From Ophiodon elongatus (taxonomy: Eukaryota; Chordata; Actinopteri; Perciformes; Hexagrammidae): DNA of 64,000 nucleotides. Numbering within the stretch: the first letter of the stretch is position 1; each line of letters opens with the position of its first letter. Below, in pieces: positions 13,756-29,574 of the stretch. The translations under genes were made by a program, and so were the position numbers. The stretch spans positions 724,501 to 788,500 of the forward strand of contig JACSYO010002174.1 of assembly GCA_016806645.1 (NCBI GenBank), in the 5' to 3' direction. The notes under the pieces were generated by a model, which was not told where the DNA came from, made no database searches, and saw only the letters and a program-made list of their open reading frames with translations.

Positions 13756-15379
13756 CTCAGGTGGGAGTCGCGTGTCCTCATTGAGTCGATCTTTCCCCGA
13801 GCTGGTTGAAAAAGAGCAGGGTACGAGCTGCCCTTCCAATTAGGGAAACAACACATTGCAGGAAATGTGCCGTCCTCAGCAAAACAACATGTACCTGGGA
13901 AGCTGGAGCTAATTGGCCAGATGGTGTCACTACAAGCAAAAGTTTAAACTTTGTCAACTTAGGCTTCATTCTCAGAATATTTGACTCTGTTTGACGATAT
14001 TACTCATATTTCTCATCATTTTCTGGCTGCTTCCTTTCTTTCTTTCTTTTTTAACAACACATAAAATAAATATGAGCTCCGTGGTGGAATCATAATATAG
14101 ATGATGCCCGCACCATTCTCTATGAAACAACATTGTATATCAGTATTAAGTACAGGCCTATAGATCATGCAAATGAGCCGCTGCGTTGTGTACAGATTTT
14201 GTGCAACATATTTGTTACTGTTCTCACACTTATGTACTTGTGTCCTTGAACACATCACTCTCACTTCCCCTTGAGATATTCATGGAATAAAATCACATTA
14301 TGTGCATTGACAGTTCTCTCTTCAGGGCATTCATGCTAGTTTTTCTATTTTTTATGATATAGACTTTCTTTGCTGATTCTTGTGTAATGTCTCCTCGGGC
14401 CACCTGTAGAAGAAAAAGAGTCTTCCAAGAAAACCCAGACAAAGGAGACTGGAGGAGGAGGAGGACTCTACATACTGGCAGCAGGTCCAGGTCTGCTGTT
14501 GGCTGCTCACACAGTGATGTCCTGCTTTGTGTGGGCAGTATATTCTGAACATAGTACATGTGAGGGATTGTAGCCCATCAAAAAAAACATGTATTCAACA
14601 GCATTCAAGTTCTTACTCATAATAATGATTTTATAATGATAAAAAAAAACATAGTCAGTACATCAGTTGAACAAATAATATGTAACTGACTTGGGGACCG
14701 TGCAGGATTTAGACCAGGGCTAGTTCACCTTTTAGGATAGCTTAACCAATGCCACACTAGCAATAAGTGGGCGAGAGAGTTTTTTGGAAATGTTGGTGCT
14801 CCTATTATCCTCATGCCAAATTACCTCTTTCACAACCATTGGCAGTTGCTATGCAGTTGCTGGCACTGCTATGCAGTTTGAAAATGTTGCCAAGCAAGTT
14901 GCCTACATATGAATGGAATAAAATTACAGATCTGTTGGAGATTGAAATGTCAATGTGGTGTCATAATAAATGTAATGTTTACCTTGCTGTTGATATGTTA
15001 CACTGAGAACATTTCAAAATGGCCCTTTATATGAAAAAGGTGGCCCTGAACTAAACACAGCAGTCCCAACAGGCGTCCAGATCTTCTGCTGGTAGGAAGT
15101 CATACTTTGTTCTGCACATGGTTGTTATTGTTTATGTGTTGAGCTGTTTAAACCGAGACTTCATTGAGGGCCATCTGGCTCTCGGCTGGGGAGCCAAGCA
15201 GTTGATTAAAGAACTCAATTAGCGTGGAAGAGGCTCAGGCAGCTCCCCCAGCAGGGATTAAAGACTGAGCTCATTCATTATGACAATCATGCATATGTGG
15301 GAGGGGCGGTTCCTTCAATCACAGGATCTCCTCAGGAGTGGCTCACTGATCCAGAAATGTTAATGTGAGGCCAGTTGTT

Positions 15380-15450
15380 AACCGGGATTGGTAGGATCGG
15401 CTGCAGCCAGCAAATACGGACCGGGGTTCGAATCCAGGTGTGGACAAGAT
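15380..15450 (+). repeat. Possible tRNA-derived SINE head
   Basis: GGGGTTCGAATCC at about 15422 is a good Pol III B box, but the surrounding bases do not fold as a tRNA. It may be a decayed SINE head or chance. Confidence 0.3.
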
Positions 15451-17407
15451 GCCGGAAACACGACACAGAAAGTGGGACGTTGCACAAGTGAGACATCTTC
15501 AACAAAGGCCACTCCCAGACGGCAGGGACCGGAAGGAGGAGCGGGCTGCCAGAAAACCACTCCGAGGAGAAACTCCTCATCAAGGTTCACAGGCAGCGGG
15601 GAGGAGAGAGGGACCGGGAACCGCGCTGCGTTCAAAGAGAGTCGGGAAAAAAAACACCGTATGATGCAAATCAAACTGTTTTCTGTTCCCCCCCTCTGCA
15701 AACCTGCAATGCTTCTTTTGTGACATCACAGATCACAATACGTTTGCTTGAGGAAGCGCAGCCCCTGTGTTTAACCACCAGGGATGCTGAATAGAAGAAG
15801 ATACTGCGAACCGGGAAGCAATTATTCAGTTTCTGATCTGATCTTCAACTCCAACAGCTGCTGTGCTGACTCATTCTGAGGAAGAGATTTTTTAAAGTCA
15901 ATTTCAAATTTAGCACCACAAATACAAGGCATGTTTGTTTTTTCTCTTTATGCTTATGTTAATACTTCAAAGGACATACATAACATGTGATTGCATTGCC
16001 ATACATTTGTCTTTTATGAGATTACTCGTGCAGGGGGGTGGGAGTCTGAGCCTCCCTCTGATGGAGGAGTATGACTCCCATAACTTCAGAGCTGGTACCC
16101 GCTGAAGGTTGGACACAATCGGGCAAGTGTGTGTGGGCCATGACCCGGATACTTATTTCCAGTCCAGGACTTTGGACACTGCTCCACCACGGCATCATGC
16201 CCCGTTTCAGTCCACCCTCACGAGCGGTGCACCGAGTCCACAGAGACGCGGTGTCCCGTGCTGGGGATGCTGTTTAACGGGTGTCCGAGGGGAAGTTACG
16301 GCCCTGATTAGATCTGAGGGAAGTCCCCGAGCCAAACCCAAAAACCAACAGCGGTGGATCGAAATAGAGCCGTTTACTGCACCAAAAACATTCAGCCCAG
16401 AGTCAGTAACAGGTCACAAGGAACTTCAGTTCGGGAAATCTATTTTACGGAAATCTAAACTAATCTAATCTAATATCAGTGGTCGTTATCAAGTGACAAC
16501 TCTTTACTTGTTTGGCTGTTTGCTCATTAATGCTGGTTTCGCATAGTGTCCGCGTGCTTCAAGTTCAGTATTTGTGAATATGGCGCCATCTGCAGCCCAA
16601 AACCTAGAATTGACATATTCAAAAAGAGGTGTTGTACATCCTTGATTCCTTTCCTCAGGAGTGATATATATTTCATACATGCCACTCTTCGTCTATATAC
16701 ATATGATCTATCTATGTACAGGTAGATTCATAGATAGATATACATATGGTGATATAATTGAGTGATATCTATTATATACACAAACGCATTTCTTTCTGTA
16801 GAGACATCCGACAATGCAACAGTTGTAGATGTGAAATGCTTATTTTTTATACTGTGATGAAAAGAACAAACAGCCAATGAGCTCTCATGTGTTCATAAGC
16901 TGCTATTCAGGGTACATGAGATCACTTAATAGCTATTTAGTGACTCTCACGTATTACTGAAACAATCTGTAACTGTGTTGTGATACGTTCCAAACCTTTA
17001 AAGGAAATGAACCCGTGAGACCTTTCACACACGTTTTCAGCTGGCTGAAGTTCCTCAATGCAACGCGACCAAGCAGCTGAAATATTTCACACATGGGTTT
17101 TGGGGGAAATGGAAAGAAAGTGTCACAGCAGGCTTTAAAATAGAAAAAGCCAGAAAACCTCAGTTTTCCTATTAGCCCACAAGGACGAAGTCAAACAAAC
17201 CCAAAGTCTACTTTAGAGTTATAAGGCAGGCGATGCCCTGCCTGCTGCACAGCCTTTTATACAAATAAAGCATTGTTGTGAGGGCCGGCTATCTGATCTT
17301 TCGCCCGCTGATTAAACTTTGACCTTTGGACGGAGTTTCGACTGAGGAACGCTCAAGTTGCCTTTTCATTGTGTGATTCCACTGCAGCTGTAATCCCCAT
17401 CACCTTC

Positions 17408-17409
<2 letters not shown>

Positions 17410-17471
<62 letters not shown>
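17410..17471. repeat. (GT)31 microsatellite
   Basis: Perfect GT array about 240 bases downstream of the pla2g10 stop codon. Confidence 0.97.
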
Positions 17472-17472
<1 letters not shown>

Positions 17473-17711
17473 AAAATGTAGAGGTGTTCATTTAGTCTTT
17501 TATTAGAACAACATAATCAATACAAAGGTGTCTGCAAAAACACAATGTTTTACTCCTCACACAACTCATTATATTCTTTCACAATTAAAAGATCCTGATG
17601 ACAGTAAAAAAAAAGAAAAAAAAAAGAACACAATACAAGTCAAATACGTATGCCATTGTCATTGTGACATGTTATATTTACAAAAGGCACACAGGACATG
17701 CATTTATTGTG

Positions 17712-19729
17712 TCAGTAAATATTACACATCGGGTGTTCGTGACCACAAAGGAAATCTGGCCAAAGGGCAAATTTCCGGATGAAAGGTGCTTTTCTCAAAC
17801 ATTTGGCAGCGTCTCTGTCACACTTGCACAGCAGCTTTTCGCATTTGTCCTTCAAATCATCTGCAACGAGAAACACAGAAGTCTTCTGTCAGGGACAAGG
17901 GGACGGTGGTTTGGGTCATTTGCTGTGAATACTTCTAACGTCTTGCAAACAAGCCCGGCTTTATTCATTTGGCCTCCTAATGGTTAATTTACTGCCGTTT
18001 CTCTGAAAATGAGAGACGTAATTGTGGTTATTATGAATTCATTTTACATTGATTTATTGAAATATCATAAACAACCCACTATTTTTGGTACTTAAATACG
18101 TAAACCTCATTAAGTCTGTTGCTATTCATGTACAGAAATGACTGCGGTTTACAGGGGCTTAAAATATTATGAAATATGTGTTTGCAAACATCATGTCTTT
18201 CCCCTCCAATTAACTGCCTGTTTACTGTGTTCATGGATATTTGTAGCTCACACAGCCTGATTTATGTCTCACTTTCAGATTTACCCATAATACTGTGCTA
18301 CATGGTACGCACAGCATCATATTTAAGTGTGCAACCACTAAAAATAAGAAAGCAGAAGCTGTCTTTCTTTCAAAATAACATCCTCGTATGCCTCTATACA
18401 CTGGCAGATTATGAGACAGTGGGCCCCGCCCCCTCTCCTAGAGAGACGCAAGACACGCAGACTTTATAATTGTTCAGACTCTTTTTGTTGGTGTTCTGTA
18501 TCTTCAAGTAATTGCCCATCTCTGCGTGGTTTTATCTCTCTTTGTAATTGTTTTGTGTCCCCTTTTGGTCATTTTGAGTGTTATTAGTAGCTTTGTGTCG
18601 CTTTGTGGTTGTTTCACTCTCTTCATAGTCGCTGTGAGTCTCTTTGTGGTCTCTTTGTGTTTCTTTACAGCTGTTTTGCATCTCCTTGTGTTCTCTTTGT
18701 GGTCATTTGTGTTCTCTTTTTATGCCTCATTTTTAGTGAGCATTTTGAGTCTCTTCCTGGTTGCTACGCGTCTCTTTGAGTGACATTTCCTAAGTGAAGG
18801 CCAGGGAGGCCCCTGACACGTTGGACACCGGTAGGCCTATTTAGTAATCAACCCATGCATACATAAGCATAAAAAATGCATTACCGCACTCAGCCTTCTT
18901 GTCCTCACACGTCCACTGATACTGGTCTGTTTTGGTTTGACAGCCGAGACGTTCTGCATCTCCATAACAGCAATCATGCCGGTGGCAACACCTACACACA
19001 GAGAGATCGACAGCAGGATAAGTGTTTTATTTTGAAGGTCAGGAAAGCAATAGGTGGGTAGTCACAGCACTGTGGTTTAAATCCCACCACGGCCATCTTA
19101 AAAGCAGGGCAGAGGTTTCCACAACAGATAGTTAGAAGTTAACTGGTTTGAGGGGGTTTGGTGTGTTGCAGGCGAAAGAGGAAAAAAATAAGGAGACGGC
19201 AATTAGGATTTGGGTGTGGAATTTTTGGAACTATTTTGAGATACCCATTGGAGCATGTGAGTGCGCTGAATTTGGACCTCGTTCCCTCCTCCTTCCATCC
19301 CGTCGCACAGCATTTGTGGTTCAGTCGACTCGTTCAGAAACGGAAACCATGTGTGTACACAAGCGGGATGGAGGAGGGTGACGGATGTGCGTGCATGTGG
19401 AGTGGAGGGCTAAACACCACCATGGCGTGCGGAATTACATCGTCCGTGTCACGTAATGTATAGGTGGGCCATATACAGTGTCAGCTGAGTGTGTACTTTT
19501 TGGCGCACACTGTCATCAGAGGTCCAGATATCCTTGCGAGGAGGGTGATGGGTGCCTCACCAGTCTGCCCGGTCTCGGGGCCAGCCTTGACCCCCCAGTC
19601 CACAGTAGCATCCGTACATCATGTAAGACAAGGCCGATCTCCCCGTGGTGCATTTGATGACCCCCGCCAACTCCAGCAGCCCTCTCTTAGTCCGCTGGGA
19701 CCCGCTGGTCTCGGAAGAGGCCGCAGCCA
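17712..19729 (-). CDS. pla2g10: Group X secreted phospholipase A2 (three 3' coding exons; signal exon not located)
   Basis: Secreted, calcium-dependent enzyme that hydrolyses the sn-2 ester of phospholipids. Exons on the minus strand: 19729-19561, 18991-18885 and 17860-17712 (stop), all with AG/GT borders and consistent phase. The first begins with propeptide ending in a dibasic QRTKR, then the mature start GLLELAG. The mature enzyme is about 125 residues. It shows the Ca loop YGCYCGLGG, the catalytic CCHRHDCCY (His46-Asp47 here, family His48-Asp49) and DRDAAKC. Cys11 paired with a Cys near 77, plus a C-terminal extension FLCGHEHPMC, is the group X combination; group I has only the former and group II only the latter. 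An AATAAA lies right after the stop (17703-17708). The exon with the initiator and signal peptide must lie above 19730 and was not found. Family call is firm; group X follows from the cysteine pattern and propeptide. Confidence 0.9.
18520..18785 (+). repeat. Degenerate minisatellite, TCTTTGTGGTC-type units
   Basis: Repeated, diverged units built around CTCTTTGTGGTC and ATTTTGTGTC fill about 265 bases and create a false hydrophobic open frame. It lies in the last intron of pla2g10. Confidence 0.7.
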
Positions 19730-20567
19730 CTGAGAAGGGGAATAAAGAACGAGAGAGGAGGAACAAACTCATGTCTGGTGTTGTCAACAATTCTCAGACC
19801 AGTTTATGAGGTACACACACACACACACACACACACAACAGTACCAACCAATGCAGTCTGATGTAAGGGAAATTAAACCTTTCCGATCTCCTTTAGAGAA
19901 AACAAATGCGATATGAAACACTTAAATGTCTTTAAGCATTTATTGAACAGACACTCAAAATAATTCAATTGAATGGGCAGAGCTCTTTCCCCACAGGTGG
20001 TTCAGAGCACTGACCTCGTAAAAAAAAAGTTTATCATAGTCTTGTACACAATCGTCCGTATCTCCCCCCAACCCCCCCTGGCAGAAACCGAGGCCTTGGT
20101 GCCTGTCTGGGAATGTCGTCTATACCGGTGGGTCTATACTCTGTGGGTGGAGAGGCCCAAGATCCCTGACCTCTGCCTTGGTGACAGGCGAGATCTACCT
20201 ATTGAGGCTTTGAGAGAAACAGACTGTCCAGACTGTATTTACAACTTGAGGCTTTTTATTTGACCTAATTGTAATTGAATGCAATCAAACACTTTGGTCC
20301 AGCTTTCAAATTGATGTGACCAAGAACACACTAAATGACTTAATTTAAGTGCAACATAAAAAAAGGAAATTATTTGTTAACCGCACACAATATGAACAAG
20401 AAAAAACACATTTTGCAATGAGCAGGCTGGATGAACTACCAATATTAACTGTTGTATTTATCAACTGAAGTTACAACACAACTCTGACAAAGTTCTCAGT
20501 CAATGCAACTAATGTAAGTTCAGCTCTGTGTCCAATCACAATGCCATCAGAAGTCATGTGACTCAAG
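19730..20567. other. Expected region of the missing pla2g10 first exon
   Basis: The signal-peptide exon of pla2g10 should lie here or beyond the hAT relic. I found no minus-strand ATG followed by a hydrophobic stretch and a phase-1 donor. Confidence 0.4.
19813..19837. repeat. (CA)12 microsatellite
   Basis: Short perfect CA array just upstream of the first identified pla2g10 exon. Confidence 0.95.
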
Positions 20568-22176
20568 TCAGCGTGATGGCTGTGGCTGAACACTGTCTGT
20601 GAGTGCCTTGTAGTTCGGCTCATGAGCAGACAGCCAGTCTGAGGCAGCCTGTGAGGTGTCTGTCAGTAGGCCGGCTCCTGTACTTTGATTTGGTGATTTT
20701 CATCTGTGAAAACGCCATTTCAGAGGTAAGTTGATCCAAAGTAGGCACTCACTTTTAGTGCACATGCGCTGAGGAGAGGAAACTTCTCTCTGCTGACAAG
20801 TCCCCAAAAGTCACTGGCCCTTGACCTGCTTTCAGCTCTATGTCATTTTGCATATCAACCATCTCCATGTCCACTCCACCTGGCAAAGCAAATGCTTTCT
20901 GGAATTTGGCTGCAACCTCCTCTGTATCAATATGCAACCTCCTCTGTATCAATAGGCAGGAATGGGTTCGAAACAAATGCAGCAATATCCTCCATGACGT
21001 CTAACTCACCAAAACGTCGACTAAACTCTGTTGCCAGTTTGTCCAGGTGCACACAGTACTGCTCAGGGTGAAAATCATAATTGTCTTTGATGGAATGTGA
21101 CATTTTCTCCAGCTTGGTAAAGTGTGTCAGCCTCCCTTTCTTAAGCTGTGTGGTCCAGACACAGAGTTTGGCCTTGAACGCATTCACTGCGCTTATCGTG
21201 TGGGGCAGGTGCCGGTCTTTTCGAATCGAGTTTACCACTTTGACCACCAGTGTCATTACATGAGAAAAGTCCACAACGTTCCCAGCCAAGGCTCGCTGAT
21301 GAGTCCCACAGTGATACTTCATGAAGTCGGGGAGATCTGGATCATTACGGCACAGTGCTGTAAAACCAGTGAGCACACCGCACATTGCCGGTGCCCCATC
21401 AGTAGTGATTCCCACCAGTTTATGAATGGGGATGTTATTTTCACGGACATAGCTTTTAAAAAACATTGTAAATATCCTCAACTCTCGTTCTCTGCTTTAA
21501 AAAAAAAAAAGGAGAAGAGTGAGGAAGTCCTCCTTTGGTTGTAAAGTCCTGGAAAGCCATTCTGACAAACACAACAAGCTGAGCTGTGTCCATCACATCC
21601 AGCGACTCATCAAACTGAAGTGAAGAATATTCACAGAGTGACAAGTCCTTCAACACCTGTTGACCAACGTCCTCTGACAGCAACTCGACCCTTCGTGTCT
21701 CTGTTGCGGGACCAAGCGGTACAGCACGGAATGCGGCTTTTGTGTCCTCTTTGTTTTTGAAGTGGCTGCAAACGGTCTCTGCGGTGACGGCCATTGCTTC
21801 CTTAAATGAATCCCCACCTGTAAAAGGCTTCTTGTGTTTAGCCAAAAGGCTAACACCAAATGACGCTTCAGTTGCAGCCTTACTTTTGAGAAGTGGGTTT
21901 TGTGAAAAGCGACTGCTGAGCCTTCAACTCCACTTCCGGCTCTTGAACTTTCTTGGCGCGGATTGCGCTCTTTGGTGGATCGCCATCTTTGAATTTCTGG
22001 TGGTTAGTGTTGTGGTGCCGCTCCTAATGCCCTCGCTTAGACAGTACCTGTGACTGGTGGCACGACACACACACACACACACACACACTCGTCTTTTACC
22101 AAGGTAAAAATAAATTCCTCCTCCCATTCTGGATGGAAATGGTAGGTTTTCGCTTTCTTTCGTGGAGCCTCCGCCA
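20568..22176 (-). pseudogene. Decayed hAT-superfamily transposase (Charlie/GTF2IRD2-like)
   Basis: Relic of a cut-and-paste transposase, read right to left. The N-terminus at 22176 begins MAEAPRKKAKTYHFHPEWEE, close to the BED-finger start of this group. A CA microsatellite (22067-22088) and frame shifts break the finger region. From about 21850 to 21220 the catalytic part is legible (TRRVELLSEDV, LCEYSSLQFDESLDV, HKLVGITTDGAPAM, FMKYHCGTHQRAL, VMTLVVKVVNSIR). It then jumps to KDRHLPHTISAVNAFKAKL, so about 80 residues are missing. A 22-base direct duplication (20911-20954) shifts the frame. The C-terminal dimerisation region (SEMAFSQMKITKSKYRSR) is readable down to a stop at 20568. Terminal inverted repeats were not identified. 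It cannot encode a working transposase. Confidence 0.88.
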
Positions 22177-26639
<4,463 letters not shown>

Positions 26640-26785
26640 GGGGAGTTTTTCCTGAACCGATGAGAGGTCCCGGGACAGAGGATGTCGTATGTGTACAGAT
26701 TGTAAAGCCCTCTGAGGCAAATTTGTAATTTGTGATTTTGGGCTGTACAAAATTAATTGAATTGAATTAAATTGAATTGAATAAG
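26640..26785 (+). mobile_element. 3' tail of a non-LTR element or SINE
   Basis: A G run is followed by CCTGAACCGATGAGAGGTCC, then GATTGTAAAGCCCTCTGAGG and a terminal array of ATTGA/ATTAA-type units. This arrangement is a familiar LINE/SINE tail in fish genomes, where short tandem units end the element. It is a truncated copy. Confidence 0.6.
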
Positions 26786-26899
26786 GTAAATTAAAGCGAA
26801 CTACAGCTATGTTACAAAATAAACAACATAAAGATATATTTAAAAATATTCTGTATTGTTGATGATTACCAATAGAGACTCATTGGTTCATTGATCCAC

Positions 26900-27144
26900 G
26901 CTTGACGAGCTCGTATTGCCATTTTCTGTGCGGAACGTTGTCGTGTCCGTCCGCTGCCTGCAGAGGGCAGCACTGCCCCGGAGCCGGTCTTCGCCCCGCA
27001 TTGACTGAAAGAAGAAGAAGAAGCCACGGGCGGCCTTCAGCGATACAGCACATCTAGCTAACTTATTTTGGCTAAAACGAAAAACCATTCCCCCTCCTTT
27101 TGGATAACCGACGTACGGGTCGTTTGGAATAAAGATCCATTCAT
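26900..27144 (+). promoter_or_regulatory. zc3h7a: Likely zc3h7a promoter and noncoding first exon
   Basis: CpG-rich DNA from about 26.9 to 27.6 kb precedes the coding exons of zc3h7a. A strong donor, GTAAGT, sits at 27145 after ATCCATTCAT. The next acceptor in the right place is at 28437, 32 bases upstream of the initiator. I infer a noncoding exon 1 ending at 27144; the transcription start cannot be placed from sequence. Confidence 0.5.
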
Positions 27145-28469
27145 GTAAGTGTGTTCGTGGAGCATTTGTTGGATAATTCATGAGGTATTTACCGGGTCTC
27201 GGGCGGGAGCTAAACATCTACCGCTCGCTATTGTTTGCGTTGGGGGAACTAGTTTAACTTGAGATGCCGATGCTTTGTTAGGTCCGCAGGACTTCCTAGA
27301 AACTTGGTCGGGTTAGCGTCACGCAGCTCGGGTAGGCCGGTGGGGTCCCGGCACCGGGGTGGGGGGACACGGTCACCTTTTATGGGTTGAGGTGTTTTGT
27401 TGTGGCGGGTAAAAAACTATGTGAGCAACATATTGCTAAGCGTCGCTAGCGAGCCCGACGAGCGCTAACGAGAAGTCCACTTCCCCGGCCGCGGGGGGGA
27501 CACACGTGCGCTAAACGCGATGCGCCCATTGTCGGACACGTCTCCCCCGTCCAAGGAGCTTCATCGCTCCTGGAAACTTGATCTGAAGGATGTTTTCTTT
27601 TCTCGGTCAGCCCGCCGTCATCACACAGACATGGCTGTTAAATCGGCGGATGCTTTTATAATAATAAAAAAAAAAATGTCCTGAGAACAAAGTTGGTTTT
27701 CGCTTTGTTGAACAAAACAGGACTTAAAGCTAAAGACTGTATATAAAGAAAAAAAGAGCTCATATTATCACCATCTTCATTTGTTTAGAAAGTAGTTTTG
27801 AAGACATGTAAAACAATAACGGGTTATTAAACATGAGGGTTGACGTTTAATCATATTAATAAGGGCGATAAATGGCTGACAGTAACTCTGACGTCATATA
27901 TGCTCCAATACAAACTCGTTGGGACACGGCAGGTTTCGCGTTTATTATTCGTTTTCTTGTGAAACACTTTTTCATTTGCTTGAAAACGGACGTGAAGGAT
28001 GAATCAGTGCAATGGAAATGCTGTCCGATAATGGACCTACCGCGTTCGGATGCTATGTTCAAACGGTTCACAGGGGCCACAGAGTGCCCCGTTCACTGTC
28101 CGCAGCTTCAGGTGTGTGCTTTCCATTCTACTGTTTATGATACGGATCTCTTAAGTTCACCTTATCTGCCCGCAAGCTGATAAAAAAGTGTATAGTTCTT
28201 TTTCCGGAACTACACGTGTGTCGTCATTACTGAATGCGGAAGTCATGCACATTGCAGGCAAGAAGACTTTCAGTAAATAATGCCTGTGAACCAGTTGGAC
28301 AACCTGCTGATGGTGACTCCTGATGAGTACAGAGTGATTTTATGTTGTCATTGTTGCTTTTTCTTTTTTCTTTTCTTTTTTTTAAACCAATGACTTTAAC
28401 CAGCTATAATTAAACACTGTATATGTCATAATTCCAGGTGCTGACAGAGGAGTGTGTATTAATACAAAC

Positions 28470-29514
28470 ATGTCCGAAGCGTGTCAGGACAGAAGAAGTC
28501 GCTGGCAGGAGATTCAGAAAGGCCTGCAGTTCATCCAGTAAGTGTCGTCATAAAGATCACTGCTTGTTGAAGTGGGTTGACTAACAAGTAAGCAGACGTG
28601 CGTGAAGTGTCGTGACTTCTCCGATCCGGTGGTGGACTCCTCCTAACGCTGCCATGCCCACGAGTCTTTCTTGTGGATAACTAGAGGAAGACTTGCCAGC
28701 GTGGGTACTTCCCTCGACTGCGTGGTGCGAGAATGATTTGTCAGCCCCGCATCACGCTTTGTTGTTCCGATCAGCTGGCTGTCAGCGAGACGGCTGATTA
28801 CCGACTGGCTTCGCGTTACTTTTGTTTGTGTACAGAGCAAAATATACTACATATGTAATGTGGGATATTCCACTGATCTGATCTGCGCTCTGTGTTCATG
28901 CATCTGGCAGACTGGCAGAGTGTCCACATACTGTCTTTAGAGCTGTGCCAAACGGCGCAGCGCTGCCTTTCATCTGCTCTGACGGGGCCTTTCATTTGTA
29001 AAACAAAAGTAATACTTAGAATGCTGCTCTGCGCATCACTGCTGTCCTGTCAACTTGAACCGTCGCTGATGTCATGATGTGTGAAGTTGACTCATTAATG
29101 AAACCTAATGCCCGAGGATCTAAACGAAACTGAGTTTGCAAAACAAGGCACGACGGCTTTAAATGGCGGTAAGCAGCCGAGCCAGAAACCAGTACAACAA
29201 AACAACATTATTGCAACATTTTCCATCACGACATTCAATTGACACAATTGTTTGACTTTTCAAGTGAAACAAATCCTCCACCCAATTTCACAAGGCACCA
29301 AATGATTAATAACCGTTGCTGATCATAATCTAGGCCGTAACTTTACTTTGTGTATTATTTTATACCATTTAAAAAAATCATGACGATCCCTATTAATGTC
29401 TTTTGTCTGGTTTTTAAAATGACAGCCTTATTCATCCAGTTTTTAGAATGTTTTGGTATAATTGGATTTTTAATGATGTCAGCACCTGCACACACAGCAA
29501 CCTGTCAAACCACT

Positions 29515-29574
<60 letters not shown>

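Larger units (their letters stand above)
12010..17702. other. Intergenic DNA
   Basis: Contains the GT arrays at 13.7 and 17.4 kb, a possible SINE head at 15.4 kb, open frames of unknown meaning at 15.4-16.5 kb and an inverted repeat at 16.7 kb. No gene recognised. Confidence 0.5.

Noticed and set aside
15388..15723. Arg-rich open frames on both strands near 15.4-15.7 kb
   Set aside because: No splice or start support and no known motif; more likely repeat-derived sequence with a chance lack of stops.
12010..17400. microRNA precursors of the human 16p13 cluster (miR-193b/365)
   Set aside because: The mature sequences I looked for are not present in the window.
18526..18783. Hydrophobic 85-aa open frame that looks like a small membrane protein
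   Set aside because: Produced by a degenerate CTCTTTGTGG minisatellite; strongly periodic and without start context.
26888..27217. 109-aa minus-strand frame in the zc3h7a promoter
   Set aside because: CpG-island shadow with a GAA-derived poly-Phe run; no family match.
28640..28840. GC-rich block in zc3h7a intron considered as an RNA gene
   Set aside because: No tRNA, snRNA or box motifs could be assembled from it.
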